A DNA stretch of 64,000 nucleotides. Source: Chrysemys picta bellii. Lineage: Eukaryota > Chordata > Testudines > Emydidae. The notes beneath the pieces are model-generated. The model searched no databases and was not told where the DNA came from. It saw only the letters and a list, made by a program, of their open reading frames with translations. Each line of letters begins with the position of its first letter. The stretch's first letter is position 1. The position numbers were made by a program, and so were the translations under genes. Of this stretch, positions 12,546 to 24,345 are shown one piece after another. Location of the stretch: NCBI RefSeq assembly GCF_011386835.1, contig NC_088791.1, positions 27,564,998-27,628,997 on the forward strand. Direction: 5' to 3'.

Positions 12546-14069
12546 GCTTGTTGTCATTTACCAGTGTTGATATATCATAGGCACACTTTATCTCAGAAGT
12601 CTGTAAAGAGGTTTACCTGAATGTGCTACAGTATCGTTGTAATCATTTGCTCCAGGGGTTACATTGTATTCTCAGATTATTGCAGTCATGATATTTTTTC
12701 CTGCAATAGAAACTGCATTAATTGGGTTTCTCTGTGCCATGCAATTTTGTTACTGCCTACTGAGTTTTGCATCATAGTGACTGTATAACGAAAAAGCCCA
12801 CTTTAGACATACAAATGTTGCAAAAATGTGTCATCACAAGACCTTGTGGCTCTACTATTTCAATTAAAATGTACCATATGTAGATAAATAAAGCAAAAAG
12901 TTACAAGGATGTACATCACTAAATGTTAATTAAGTATAAGTAGTATGTTTTTATCTTTTTAAAGGTGAACGCTTTCCCATTCCATTCCACTGTAATGTCA
13001 AAAATGTGTGTAATTTTTTTTTAAAGTCAACAAACTGTAAAGAAAATTGTTGGAATACCTGACTTTCTGTAAAAAACTAAACTGAAATAAAATTACTACA
13101 ATAATTTTTGTTACTTTAATATATGCTTAGTATTAAAGTACCTAATAAATGTCAATGATTAATTTTTGTAGCATACTAAAACAGAGTATGCTCATGCGTT
13201 TCTCCAGTTCCCATGTGGTAATGACTACTGGTACTGCAATCAGTGTCCCCCTTTCTAGACCCTACCCAGGCTCCACCCCGGCAGTGTGACGCATAGGGAC
13301 AGACCCCTGTGCTCATGTGGAGCCCCAGTAAAGAAAGTAGTCTCTGGATGGGCACAGGACTGTCCACACCCATCATATTTGCAGGATTGGGCCTTATTTG
13401 TTAAATGGTCTTCATTCTCTAATGGTAAACTTGGTTTCATCAGATGCAAAATAATCAGGAGTTGAATACAGTAAAACCATTTACATATAGCAAAGTTTTC
13501 AAAGCCACCCAGGGGATCTGGATGCCAAGTGCCCATTAATTTTAATAGATTGATTACTCCTAGGCAGGTTTGTAAAGCTCAACTTAAATATTTTTGTGGA
13601 AAGCTCAGAGATCTTTTTTCAATTCCAGTTTATACTTCTGACACAAATGGCTATTCTGTTAACAAAAAACAGATAATAGCTTGATTTCAGAAAGCATCTT
13701 ATATCATCTCCTTTACATTGGCCTTAAATATTGTTAAATTATTGAGGCCCCCCATTGTGAATAGGCGCTGTACAAATATATCAAAAGTCATGGTCAAAGA
13801 GCTTACCATCTGATTGTTAATGTTGTGCAAAATCCTTATCATGAAATGTGAAATATCTTTTCTGGATGAGATTAAACCTAGCTCCCTTCTTTCCATCTCT
13901 AATTGGCTGCCCAGGTCAAATTTATTCCTGCAACCCCATTAACTTCAGTGTATTTTTGCCTGGCCACATCAGGTCAGGATTTGGACCTTCAGGTCTATTT
14001 GGAAATACAAGAAGATAACTTCTGTCTTCGGCAAGATCTCCCCATGGTAAAACTGGTTCTAAAGTCTAA
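12546..14069. other. Unassigned DNA with one ancient repeat
   Basis: Nothing coding was recognised. The span 13,718-13,812 (GAGGCCCCCCATTGTG, GGCGCTGTACAAATATA, AAGAGCTTACCATCT) is an inverted copy of the family at 6885-6985. Confidence 0.5.
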
Positions 14070-14171
14070 GGGTGCAAATCTTCACTTACAACTGTCTTCA
14101 CTAGACCCGCTAAATCGACCCCTGCTGCATTGATTGCAGCAGAGTCGATCTCCCCGTAGTGAAGACAAGCC
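14070..14171. mobile_element. Small MITE with CTTCACT termini
   Basis: The left side GGGTGCAAATCTTCACTTAC faces the inverted right side GTAGTGAAGACAAGCC. The centre is the palindrome CTGCTGCATTGATTGCAGCAG, flanked by ATCGACC/GTCGATC. The flanks TAA and TAG are consistent with a decayed 3-bp TWA duplication, as used by Harbinger transposases. Confidence 0.6.
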
Positions 14172-15798
14172 TAGTAGCTTACGGCTGTACTTTCAAACTC
14201 TGAGCACCTGCCAAATTTTGGTGGGACTATAACTTCAGAACCCCTCTTGAAGTTTCATGGAAGTGGGTGGGGAAATTCTACCTTGGGCCTAGAAGCAGTC
14301 TACCTATTTTCACTCTGATAAACCTTTGTTTGCAGATTTTAGAGAGGGGTGAAAAATAGAGTTTATCATGGAAACTGGGTTGCAACCTTAACTGTGGAGT
14401 ATCTGCTACTGTTCCGTAATATATAGCTTCTGAGGATAGTCCCAACAATATTATTATAATATCTTTAAGAATGGTCAAAGTTTGTGCCTAAACAATAGGA
14501 CAACGGCTTTCATATGTTATGAAAGTGTCATTAGTTTCAGCTGGGAAACAGACTGTCAGTGATTTGAAATGAAATAAACTGTCCAATTAAAAAGTAAAGC
14601 AGGATTCAATTTGTACAGTTTATATATGTATATGTCTGTGGTGAATAGTTTCTGAGCTAGTCCTCAGAGTGGAACATGCATCAATTTTCCCCTCCACCAA
14701 AGTGTATGGGGTTTTAAACATCTTTCTCCTTTCCAGGTATTTTTGTACAGAAGGGAATGGCCTGGCCCAGGGTTGTTATATTAGCTGACAAAACCTGCAC
14801 AGGCTAATGGTTAAAATGCACATGCAGCCATTCCACCTGGTGCAGGGCAACTCTGTATTCTCACAAGCTAGGCCTCATTGTCTAGTCCTCATTGTCTCAC
14901 TCCAAGTCTAGTTAGTACTTGGAGTGAGACCTCAATGGAAAACCAAGTGCCGCAGAAAGTGGCATTTGTGGTTTGGTAGGTGATACTTGTCCCTTAAAAT
15001 CAGTACTGAACAAATGCCTCAGCACTGACTACTGACTTCCAATGGAAATTAGGTCCCTTCCTGCCATTTATGCCTTGAAAAATCTCCCCCTATATGGCTT
15101 GATCCTGCACCCACTAAAGTCAATGGCAAAGGCCCCATTGACTCCAATGGAGCAGAAGCAGCCCCCTAGTTTGTATATCATTTTGTTACATTTGTAAAAC
15201 ATTTTGGGATGAAAGATGTTAAACACATTTATGGACTCATTCTGCTCTTATACAAACTGGTTTTACACCAGCATAACTGAACTGATAAGTATTCCTGGTT
15301 TACACAGGTAAAAATTAGCCCAGAACCAGGCCCGTAATATTTATTAGTAATCAAACCATGAAACAAAAATTGTCAAAACCCTATCTTCTGGGTTATATTC
15401 CTATTCCATCTGCATGAAAAATATTTCCACCATGAACATTTTCAGTTTCAACAACTGACGATGAGCTAGAAGTATATAAATGCCATTAACAGATGTAATC
15501 AGTTTTCTATTATAAGGCTTCCCAAATTCAGACTTTCGGACAGATATACAGGAACTTTTCTGTTGTTCCAACCCACGTTCAGAAGTGAAGTCTGACAAAG
15601 GAGGAACTCAAAACTAGATTTCTGGAGGCCTGAATTGTATTCTCAGCTCCAAACCAGAGATTTCCTTAGTGACTGCAGGTAAACCACTAGATCAAAATTT
15701 TCAAATTTCGAAGCCTAAAGTAAGGCCCTGAATCTATTTAATATGGATCCAATTACTCTATAATAAGCCAATCCAATTAATACTAGGTTAAGTGCCTG
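14172..15798. other. Unassigned DNA with fragments of palindromic repeats
   Basis: No gene was recognised. About 15,095-15,168 (CCACTAAAGTCAATGG facing CCATTGACTCCAATGG) is a small palindromic repeat. About 15,240-15,335 (GGTTTTACACCAGCATAA) looks like another old amniote repeat. Confidence 0.45.
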
Positions 15799-16479
15799 TG
15801 GTGAGATGTACAAACCCCACACTGGAGAAGAAGGGGTTAAGGAGCTGCTCTGGACCTAAGCAGCCCTGCCCCATCACACCTGCACAAGCTGGAGGCAGAG
15901 CTTAAAAAAGGGAAGCAAAGTAGCTCAGAGGTAGGCAGACAGGGATCAAGTCACACCACATCACTGCTGCCTGGTGATACTGACCTGAATCAGAGGGGCT
16001 GTAAAGGAGGGGCTGGTGACTTTTGAAGGTCAGAAACTTTATTTTTATATTCAGTTCTTTACCTGTGAGAAAAGGGGACACTGGTAAGAAGTGATCCAGA
16101 GAGGCAGACGCATAGCACCCCAAGGTACAGGACTTAGCTGCCTACTACCGGGCCCTAGATTGGAACCTGGTGGAAAGGGTGGGCCTGGGCTTCCCTAACA
16201 GTCCCTAAGAGGGGACAATGACAGAAGTCTATCCGCCAGCAGTTGGGGAACACCCTGAAGATACAAGGGTCCAACCCCTGACCCAAGGGGGGGGGCTTGA
16301 AGCCCTTGCTGATTTATGATGAATTCCACATTATTGGACTCTATGTGTACCCTGAAAGGAGTGGATCTGCATGTGTGACTTGGACAGAGAGCTGAGCTGC
16401 TAAAAGGACAGACCACCACGGGGTGGAGGTATAGTGAGAAAGGGGAATGCCTGGGTGAAAGACAACCTGCTACACCCCA
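15799..16479. mobile_element. Solo LTR with 5-bp target duplication GCCTG
   Basis: The 681-bp segment starts TGGTGAGATG and ends CTACACCCCA, giving the canonical TG...CA termini, and is bounded by GCCTG at 15,794-15,798 and 16,480-16,484. A 5-bp duplication is usual for Ty3/gypsy and several endogenous retrovirus integrases. No tRNA-primer site with internal coding region follows on either side, so this is a solo LTR left after recombination. Orientation is uncertain because I saw no decisive polyadenylation signal. Confidence 0.8.
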
Positions 16480-16499
16480 GCCTGACCAGTAGGCAGCAT

Positions 16500-16665
16500 C
16501 CGTGCTTAGTATTCCCCTTCACAGGGCCTGAGTGACATCATCCAGATTGGAGAAGTTTGGTCTTGATTGCCCTCTGCCTCAGCTCCCTCATTTGTTAAGA
16601 AATGGGAAAATACATATGTACATCACAGGCTGCGCTAGGACGCTAAATAAATGACTGCAATGATG
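16500..16665 (+). repeat. MIR-like core-SINE relic
   Basis: GCCCTCTGCCTCAGCTCCCTC, then ATTTGTTAAGAAATGGGAAAAT and CGCTAAATAAATGA, follows the 3' half of the MIR consensus order (CCTCAGTTTCC, CATCTGTAAAATGGG). It is heavily diverged. Confidence 0.5.
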
Positions 16666-18811
16666 GTGCAATGTACATTAAGATTCTCAAATGGAAGGTA
16701 CTACAGAAAGCAAAGGATTATTATAATGTGGCAGAGTTAAATAGGGTTAGATGGCTGGGTTGCTCTGAAAACTGAGGGCCGATTTTAGAAGAGTTATCAG
16801 GTTTTGTTCTAGGGTAAATGCCATCAGAAAAAGTCATTTTATTCAGTTTAACTGAATAGTCGCCCATGTTTCAGAGTGCACATGGAGGATAAGGAATCAA
16901 AAATACATAACATTGTTAATGGTTTTAAAGGGCTTGTTCTGGTTTTTAATTTTATCAGCTAGACATAGTGTGAAAATTCCCTCATTTTTAAGTATTTAAA
17001 GATATTTTGAATTAAATATAGTTACAATGGAATCTAGGGCACTAGAAAATTTTTCAGAGGCAAGATAATTTAGGCATATGGAAAGCATTCATGGAATGTG
17101 ATAGATTTACTGTTTTGTGTATGTTTATGCTGCCATCTAGTGGCAGATGTTTTAATAGATTTTGTTAATTCAAAATGGTTTCCAATCCCTATTTTTCTAT
17201 CTCTATTTATAAAAAGATCAGATCAGTAAAAATAATACTTATGTAAGATTACATGCCTCCCATAATATGGATAAACCCCTTGACTAAACTGGCAGTGTAT
17301 TAATTTATACTGCAAGTTTACTATGAAAACCGTTTGAGATGGGAAGAAATTAAATTTAATTTTTATTTGCATTCCTACAGTGAATAGAGGCCAAGCCTTA
17401 AACTGGTGTGGATGAAAGCCTTGTCCACTCAACCACTGGCCAGCACAGTTTAGGTTCATTCACTCAAGAAGGGCTCTTCAAAGACAGTTTTTTGCATTTC
17501 TCTGGCAGCAGTGATATTGAGTCAGCTTTTCCCCCATCTGACTCTACATTCTTTCCTGAACCTTATGTTCTTTGTTGAACACCAGCCAGCTTCCAATTTG
17601 AATTCACAAACTTAGGGTAAAGGCACATCTCCAGGTTCACATTGCTGTCTGGTAACTGTAACTGACACTCCAGAGAGTTGCCTGTTATTTCTTCTACACC
17701 TTTCTCTCTTCTTCACCCATGCAGCTTCTGCCCTCTCTGCAGCCAGATGTTCAGTCCAGTGTACTGAATCTGCAGGTTCACTGCTGAGGCCCTTTCCATT
17801 ACCTGAATGATCTGAGGAGCCACAGGTCAGTAACTGGGTTCAAGGGAAAATGAAAGTCTATATCCATCACTTCAACCAATAAAGAGTAACAGGTGGAAGG
17901 ACACTGGACCATCTTAAAAAGCCGGTATCAGGGACCCTCTGCCCTCTTAAAGCTCAGCCAGGAAGCAAGAAAGATCTTTTATCCAATGCACCCAACATAC
18001 CGAAAGGCCTAACACCTCTGCAAAGCAGAAAAAAATGGCTGTGATTGGCTGGAGAGAACCAGTACATAGTGAACATAAAGCCAAGGCAGGGACAGAGCTC
18101 TAGACCAGTGGGGGAAGCCAGCAACAAGTAGGCTAGGGAGGAAGAGCTGGGAAACAGCCCAGGCCATGTTGCATTGTGAACTTACAAAAAGACCTTCCAG
18201 GTCTTCAGAAGATTCATGGCTGGGAGCAGCAGCTCAGTGGTCAGAAGAGGAGTAAGGACTGGGAAGAACCAAACGAGAGCTGCCATTTAAAGAACTGCAG
18301 AGGAACTGCATGAGACAATGATGCTAAAATGTAGAGTCCTGCTCACCTCCAATCCCTTTAGAAGGAGCCCATCTGCTACATTCAGGCTGATGGAATTCAA
18401 AAGAAACTGGAGAGCAGGCCAGATATTGAGGCTCTGAGTAAACAGTGGGCATGAGAGGCAGCAGGGATAGGGGGAAGAAGGGCCTCAGGCACTGTGAAGA
18501 ATACTGAAGAGGGCTGAAAGGAGCAACTAGCTAAAACCAAACTACTATACCAGGAAGTGCCCATAGCTGGTCAGCACATCTCAAAACCCTCCTTGAGGGA
18601 GCAGCAGTGGTTAATGGGTTGCTGCATTAAGAGGGCCCAGACACTAAGATAGTATGGATAAGGTTGATGAAGGAGGGTCAGAAGGTAGGCCAAAGGATGT
18701 AGGCTTTCAAGCATCTTTGAAAGGGTCAAAATGTGGCAATTAGATAGCCTTGAGAGGAGCAGGACATTGGATTTAGACACTACTTCGAAGGAGAATAGCT
18801 CTGAAATGAGC
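16666..18811. other. Unassigned non-coding DNA
   Basis: No gene or element was recognised. ORFs are short and featureless. Confidence 0.45.
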
Positions 18812-19890
18812 TAAAGGTAAATGTATACATCTAGGAACAAAGGATGTAGGCCATGCTTACTGGGTGAGGGACTCTGTCCTGGGGAGCAGTGACTCTGAAA
18901 AAGATTTGGGGGTTGTGGCGGATAATAAGCTGAACAAGAGCTCCCTGTATGATGTTGTGGCCAAAAGGGCTAATGTGATCCTTGGATGCATAAACGGGAA
19001 TATCAAGTAATAGTAGAAAGGTTATTTTACCTTTGCCACTGGTACTTCTGGAATGCTGTGTCCAGTTCTGGTATCCACAATTCAAGGATGTTAAAAAATA
19101 GGAGAGGGTTCAGCAGAGGAGAGCCACAAGAATGATTTAAAGGATTGGAAAACATGCCTTACAGTGATATATTCAAGGAGCTCAATCTATTTAGCTTAAC
19201 AAGAGAAGGTTGAGGATTTGACTATACCGGGGTAGACAACCTATGGCACGTGTGCCGTAGGCGGCACGCGAGCTGATTTTCAGTGGCACTCTCACTGCCC
19301 GGGTCCTGGCCACCGGTCCAGGGGGCTCTGCATTTTAATTTAATTTTAAATGAAACTTCTTAAACATTTTAAAAATCTTATTTACTTTACATACAACAAT
19401 AGTTTAGTTCTATATTATAGACTTATAGAAAGAGCCCTTCTAAAAACATCAAAATGTATTACCGACACGCGAAACCTTAAATTAGAGTGAATAAATTAAG
19501 ACTCGGAACACCACTTCTGAAAGGTTGCCGACCCCTGGCTATACAATAGAAGTACCTACATGGGGAACAAATATTTGATAATAGGTTCTTCAACCTAGCA
19601 GAGAAAGATATAACATGATCCGATGTCTGGAAGTTGAAGCTAAACAAATTCAGACTGGAAATAAGGTGTAATTTTAACAATGAGGATAATTAATTGAAAC
19701 AATTTACCAAGAGCTGTGGTGGATTCTTCATCCACTGGCAATTTTAAAATTAAGATTGGATATTTTGCTAAAAGATGTTCTCCAGTAATTACTTTGGGGG
19801 AGTTCTATGGCCTGTGTTATATAGGATTTCAGACTAGAGGATCACAATGGTCTCTTCTGGACTTGGAACCTATGAGCTTAGGGAGCAGCA
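18812..19890 (+). mobile_element. Old CR1 LINE 3' region (lineage C), split by a hAT MITE
   Basis: 18,812-19,226 reads as the end of CR1 ORF2: GACTCTGAAAAAGATTTGGG, GGCCAAAAGGGCTAATG, CTGTGTCCAGTTCTGG. The sequence resumes after an insertion at 19,538 with the region encoding GAGCTGTGGTGGATTC and ends with the lineage C tail GGCCTGTGTTATATAGGATT ... CCTATGAG near 19,885. Stops and indels are frequent, so the copy is much older than the lineage A elements. Confidence 0.85.
19227..19537. mobile_element. hAT-type MITE inside CR1
   Basis: The terminal repeats are CCGGGGTAGACAACC on the left and GGTTGCCGACCCCTGG on the right. The flanks share a near-identical GACTATAC/GGCTATAC, about the 8 bp expected of hAT insertion. 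The body is A/T-rich, lacks an ORF, and has GGCACG/CGACACGCG next to its ends. The interrupted CR1 reads on at both sides, which confirms the boundaries. Confidence 0.8.
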
Positions 19891-19961
19891 TACATTCGCA
19901 ATGCAGGGCCTGAGGAATTGTGATTAGGGATGGTTAATCACATTAGGGGCTGACAGAGGCC

Positions 19962-21243
19962 TGAGCCCTAACTGTCATCCTACAGGAAGAACACACCAAG
20001 CAACGGTCCTGGGGACCACTGACATAACTAATGACAAAGAAGGTTATGTAGCAAGTCTCCAATGGAACCATCTGATTCTGTCAGGAATGACAGGTGCAGT
20101 CAACCCTATCCTGTATGGTCAAAGACAAAAAGCTTCATGACTCTCTTCAAGGAGGGATGAACTGGAAGGGATGCTCCCAGGTACAAGGCCATAGGAATTC
20201 ACAGGGTAGTGGCAATTTATTACCACTATAAATCAAACTCAATCAGTTGCTTACAAATGTTGGTCCGTGAGCTCCTTCCCGCTGCTCTGCAGATTGAGAA
20301 CCAAGCAGTGATAGGGTGAGGTATTGGGTCAGAAGGCTATCACAGTTCATGGCAGCTGCACCTATATTCCGTCTCCATGGTTCCATCAAGGGCATCTCCT
20401 CTTAGGCTTCTGGTTTCTCTGCCATCAGCTCTCTTGAGTGCAGACACACATCTTGCTGCTTCCTGACTGGGATATTTCCAGGCTGCAGAGTTCCCTGCCT
20501 ACGCTGTGAATTTCCCAACAAGTCAGACTGCCTCAGCAGGCCTGCTTTGCTTTCCTTTCTCAAAGGCTATAAACAGTGTACTTGTTCACAGTCAAGTTAC
20601 CACACAGCTCTTTCTAAGCTAGCACATGTATCCTTAGGGTGAAAGCATTGTAGAGAAAACATATTAAAAACAATAATAGAATGTGCATGCATGCTAATAC
20701 GCTTACCAGAGATCACCCAGGCTCCAGCAAGGGCTTGGGCAGGTGAATAGTCCTTCAAACCTCACCTTGAGATTTTCTGTGGTCACAAATTCACTAGAGC
20801 TGTTAGCTCAGAACAAGCACATCCATATATCTGTGATTTTTCTCTTTTATACAGTTTGTGTCTTTGATCGCTACAGACATGAATAGGTAATCAGGCAGAC
20901 AATGGCTTTCTCCTCAAGCCATAGCTTCAAAAGATTGGGGCTGGAAATGGGGAATTTGCATTCTTCCCCTTCCCCCCCGCCCCGATGTTTCCTAGCCCCC
21001 CGATGTTTCCAAGGAAACCCATTTAACTTTGAAAGTTCACATTGTTTCAAATAGTCCTTTTGAAGTTCATAACACTTCCCAGAGACTTAACACAGTTCCC
21101 TAGAGACATTACATACAATCCCACCATAATACATAAACATTTCCATTTTTAATACAATGAACTCCTAAAATATTTAAACTTAATGCAATGAGGTTTGACT
21201 TAATTCAATCAAGTTTATCCAGGGAATTGCCATATCTGTCACA
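19962..21243 (-). mobile_element. Probable solo LTR
   Basis: On the minus strand the element would begin TGTGACAGATATGG at 21,243 and end GGGCTCA at 19,962. The flanks GAGGCC (19,956-19,961) and GAGGCA (21,244-21,249) match at five of six bases. The long non-coding body with TTTATT blocks is consistent with an LTR. The TGTGACAG start is the same as in the LTR at 49,083-50,465. I am only moderately sure of the left boundary. Confidence 0.4.
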
Positions 21244-21423
21244 GAGGCATGTCCATAACAGGCGCTCGCTTAAAGTGCTCCACAGAATGAAAAAGGGTGA
21301 GACTCACCACTCATAAATCTTAACACATATAGCGCTTGGGTAATATTCTGTACAGGGATTGCGTACTATCTAGGTATGACTGCAACAAAGCAATAAGAAC
21401 CATAGAATTACTTCTGAATTAGC

Positions 21424-21680
21424 AGGTGCCTCTGTAATGTATGTGGAGAATGTTGTAAAATATGCTGTTCCCTTTTACACTGAGCCTGAACACTTTCACA
21501 CAGATGCTCATAGAGGTCCAGAGTTGTTAATGTGCAGGACAATTGACCAGTTCTAGGAGTTCACAGAAGCTGTTGTAATGTATGTGGTCACACATTCTAA
21601 GACATACTGTTCCTTTCACATCAGTCGTGTGAATTTTTCATAGAAGCGTGCTCAGAGGTCCAGTGTTAATATATTTACTG
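21424..21680 (+). repeat. Diverged direct duplication, offset about 141 bp
   Basis: TAATGTATGTGG occurs at 21,435 and 21,576, CTGTTCCCTTTTACAC and CTGTTCCTTTCACATC follow, and GAGGTCCAG occurs at 21,513 and 21,655. The constant offset (141-142 bp) shows an old local tandem duplication rather than two random matches. Confidence 0.75.
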
Positions 21681-22088
21681 GTGATCATTTGAGTTATCTT
21701 CCTTCACTTCATATCAGGGTGTGTTTACTCTGTGCTGGCAAAATCTTCCTGTGGTTCCTCTGTAAACTTTATTACAGAGGCAGGCCGGGGGGATGGAGAA
21801 ATATAGACTGTGGTAGACATAGATTTATTTTATTTGAGAATTCAGCACTGCTTTTTTCTCATTACTGGCCTGTGGCTGTACATTCATCAGTGCTGAAGCT
21901 GATGACGAACCAAGCAGAGTCAGGCCAGGGTAGAATTTGGATTGGAGACCTCTCAGAATAGTCCAAATGGTACATTAAGTGGTGCTGGCAATTCAAGATG
22001 TGGACTTTTTCCATGGAATCATATTGTTTTAAAATGCATGATTTTTTTAAAAATCCTAGTTTTGCTGAGTTAAATTGGCTGAATCAGA

Positions 22089-22260
22089 ACATAAGAACAG
22101 CCATACTGGTTCAGACCAAAGGTCCATCTAGCCCAGTATTCTGTCTTCTGACAGTGCCCAGTGCCAGGTGCCCAGAGGGAATGAACAGAACAGGTAATCA
22201 TCAAGTGATCCATCCTGTCACCCATTCCCCGCTGCTGGCAAACAGAGGCTAGGGACACCT
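22089..22260 (-). mobile_element. CR1 LINE 3' end (lineage B)
   Basis: This is the reverse complement of the 3' end of the CR1 at 26,183-27,553. The shared blocks are CATAAGAACAGCCATACTGG, GACCAAAGGTCCATCTAGCC and GAATGAACAGAACAGGTAAT. Only the 3' UTR is present. Confidence 0.9.
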
Positions 22261-22348
22261 GTGATTGGACACGGAACGTCAGTTTGAACTGTAATATGTT
22301 ATGTAAAATTGTTGAAAGGACAAATGAAGTCAAAGAAGTTGTGTTAAT

Positions 22349-23365
22349 TTATAATCATAGAAGATTAGTGTTGGAAGAGGCCTCAGGAAGTCATCTAGTC
22401 CAACCCCCTCCTCAGAGCAGGACCAACCCCATCTAAATCATCCCATTGTCAAGACAGGCCTTAAAAATCCCTAAGGATGGAGCGTACACCACCTCCCTAG
22501 ATTACCCATTCCAGTGCTTCACCACCCTCCTAGTGAAATAGTTTTTCCTTATATCCAACCTAGACCTCCCCCACTGCAACTTGAGACCATTGCTCCTTGT
22601 TCTGTCATCTGCCACCACTGAGAACAGCCGAGCTCCATCCTCTTTGGAACCCCCCTTCAGGTAGTTGAAGGCTGCTATCAAATCCCCCCTCATTCTTCTC
22701 TTCTGCAGACTAAACAATCGCAGTTCCCTCAGCCTCTCCTTATAAGTCATGTGCCCCAGCCCCCTGATCATTTTCGTTGCCCTCCGCTGGAATCTCTCCA
22801 ATTTGTCCACCTCCTTTCTGTAGTGGGGGGGGGGGGCGCGCAAAACTGGATGTAATACTCCAGATGTGGCCTAATAGAGGGGAATAATCACTTCCCTCAA
22901 TCTGCTGGCAATGCTCCTACTAATGCAGCCCAATATGCCATTAGCCTTCTTGGTAACAAGGGCGCACTGTTGACTCATATCCAGCTTCTCGTCCACTGTA
23001 ATTCCCCAGGTCCTTTTCTGCAGAACTGCCGCTTAGCTAGCCAGTCCCCAGCCTGTAGCAGTGCATGGGATTCTTCCATCCTAAGTACAGGACTCTGCAC
23101 TTGTCCCTGTTGAACCTCATCAGGTTTCTTTTCACCCAATCCTCCAATTTGTCTAGGTCAATCTTGGCCCTATCCCTACCCTCCAGCATATCTACTTCTC
23201 CCCCAAGCTTAGTGTCATCTGCGAACTTGCTAAGGGTGCTATCCATCCTATCATCCAGATCGTTAATGAAGATGGTGAACAAAACTGGCCCCAGGACCGA
23301 CCCTTGGGGCACTCCGCTTGATACCAGCTGCCAACTAGACATCAAGCCATTGATCACTACCTGTT
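22349..23365 (-). mobile_element. CR1 LINE, 5'-truncated (lineage A)
   Basis: The 3' end is at 22,349 (reverse of an ATTCTATG-type tail) and the copy extends to the reverse transcriptase core at 23,365. On the minus strand the palm block [20 protein letters not shown] and the catalytic block [10 protein letters not shown] lie at about 23,315-23,210. They are followed by the thumb and the C-terminal [18 protein letters not shown] block near 22,700. There are several frameshifts, so two separate ORFs (23,357-23,037 and 22,843-22,502) carry the recognisable protein. A nine-G run with neighbouring indels at 22,825-22,835 breaks the middle. Confidence 0.95.
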
Positions 23366-23804
23366 GAGTTTAGTATGAATTTAGTATGTTTGCACTCAAA
23401 TGTGATGGTTAGATGACCTGCAAGCACTTGTATGAACTCACAGTTTAGCATGATGGACTAGGATACCTGAAATCATTTTGATGAGATACTTTGAGGCAGT
23501 GATGATTGATCATTCCTTCTAGATAATTTTGGGGCATTCCTCATCCAGTGCCCTTTGAGGAATTCTTTCAGGCCTCAGATGGACTCACTCAGAAGCCAGA
23601 CAGAGATTAGTGTGAATGTCAGGTTACTAGAGGTAGGCAAAAAAATTTCAGGCAAAACTTGTTTTCACTGAATAATACAGACTTGGGTTAACTGAAACAT
23701 TTTGTGAATTTGTGTCAATTTTGACGAACTGTTTTGGCCAAAAAATAACTTTTGGAAATGTCAAGATAGTCAATTTCAGCACTGTCAAAATTAAACTTTT
23801 TTTT

Positions 23805-24010
23805 TTAGGCAGCGTCCCAAGGGGATTTATATGCTATTCTCAGTACTAGGATCAGGGTAGTATTCCCCCCTAGCAGCCCAATAGTTGGGGCACACATCTG
23901 AGATGTAGGAGACTCAGGTTCAAATTCCCACTCTAGAGTAGGGACTTGAACCCAGGTTTCCATATCCCAGGTGAGTGCCCTAATCATCAGGCTTTGGGAT
24001 ATTCTGAGGA
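23805..24010. repeat. tRNA-like repeat with facing B-boxes
   Basis: CTCAGGTTCAAATTCCCACT (a pol III B-box-like GGTTCAAATTC) is followed 20 bp later by its near inverse GGGACTTGAACCCAGG. Then comes GGTGAGTGCCCTAATCATCAGGCTTTGG, the inverse of a tRNA A-box-like half. The arrangement is two tRNA-like halves head to head. No cloverleaf tRNA gene is present. Confidence 0.6.
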
Positions 24011-24084
24011 GGGGCTCTCTCAGTCTTTCCTGTTGAAGCTCTTCTGGTTTGTATAAATTAAATATTCATTGAGACAGCATCAGA

Positions 24085-24345
24085 GAGAATGACTCTATAG
24101 CCCAGTGACTAGGGCCCTCACCTTGGAGGGGAGAAACCAAAGATCCACTCCACCTGCTCCCAAGAATATTTAATTAGCTATAGAAAGTAGAACAGCTTCA
24201 ACAGCAAAGCTTGAGAGCTATACTCTATATATAGCCCTGTGGCAAGGGCATTCAAGAGGGATATAGGAGATCTGGGTTCAAATTCCTGCTGCACAGTGGG
24301 GATTTGAACCTGGGTCTCCCCCCTTCATCTCTCTCTCAAGAATGG
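24085..24345. repeat. Second copy of the tRNA-like head-to-head repeat
   Basis: AGCCCAGTGACTAGGGCCCTCACC (in pieces: an A-box-like half) precedes GGGTTCAAATTCCTGCTGCA and GGGGATTTGAACCTGGGTC, the same facing B-box pair as at 23,805-24,010, with a CTCTCTCTC-containing tail. Confidence 0.6.

Noticed and set aside
23805..24345. Possible tRNA genes
   Set aside because: Only B-box-like and A-box-like fragments in palindromic order. No cloverleaf with acceptor stem can be drawn.
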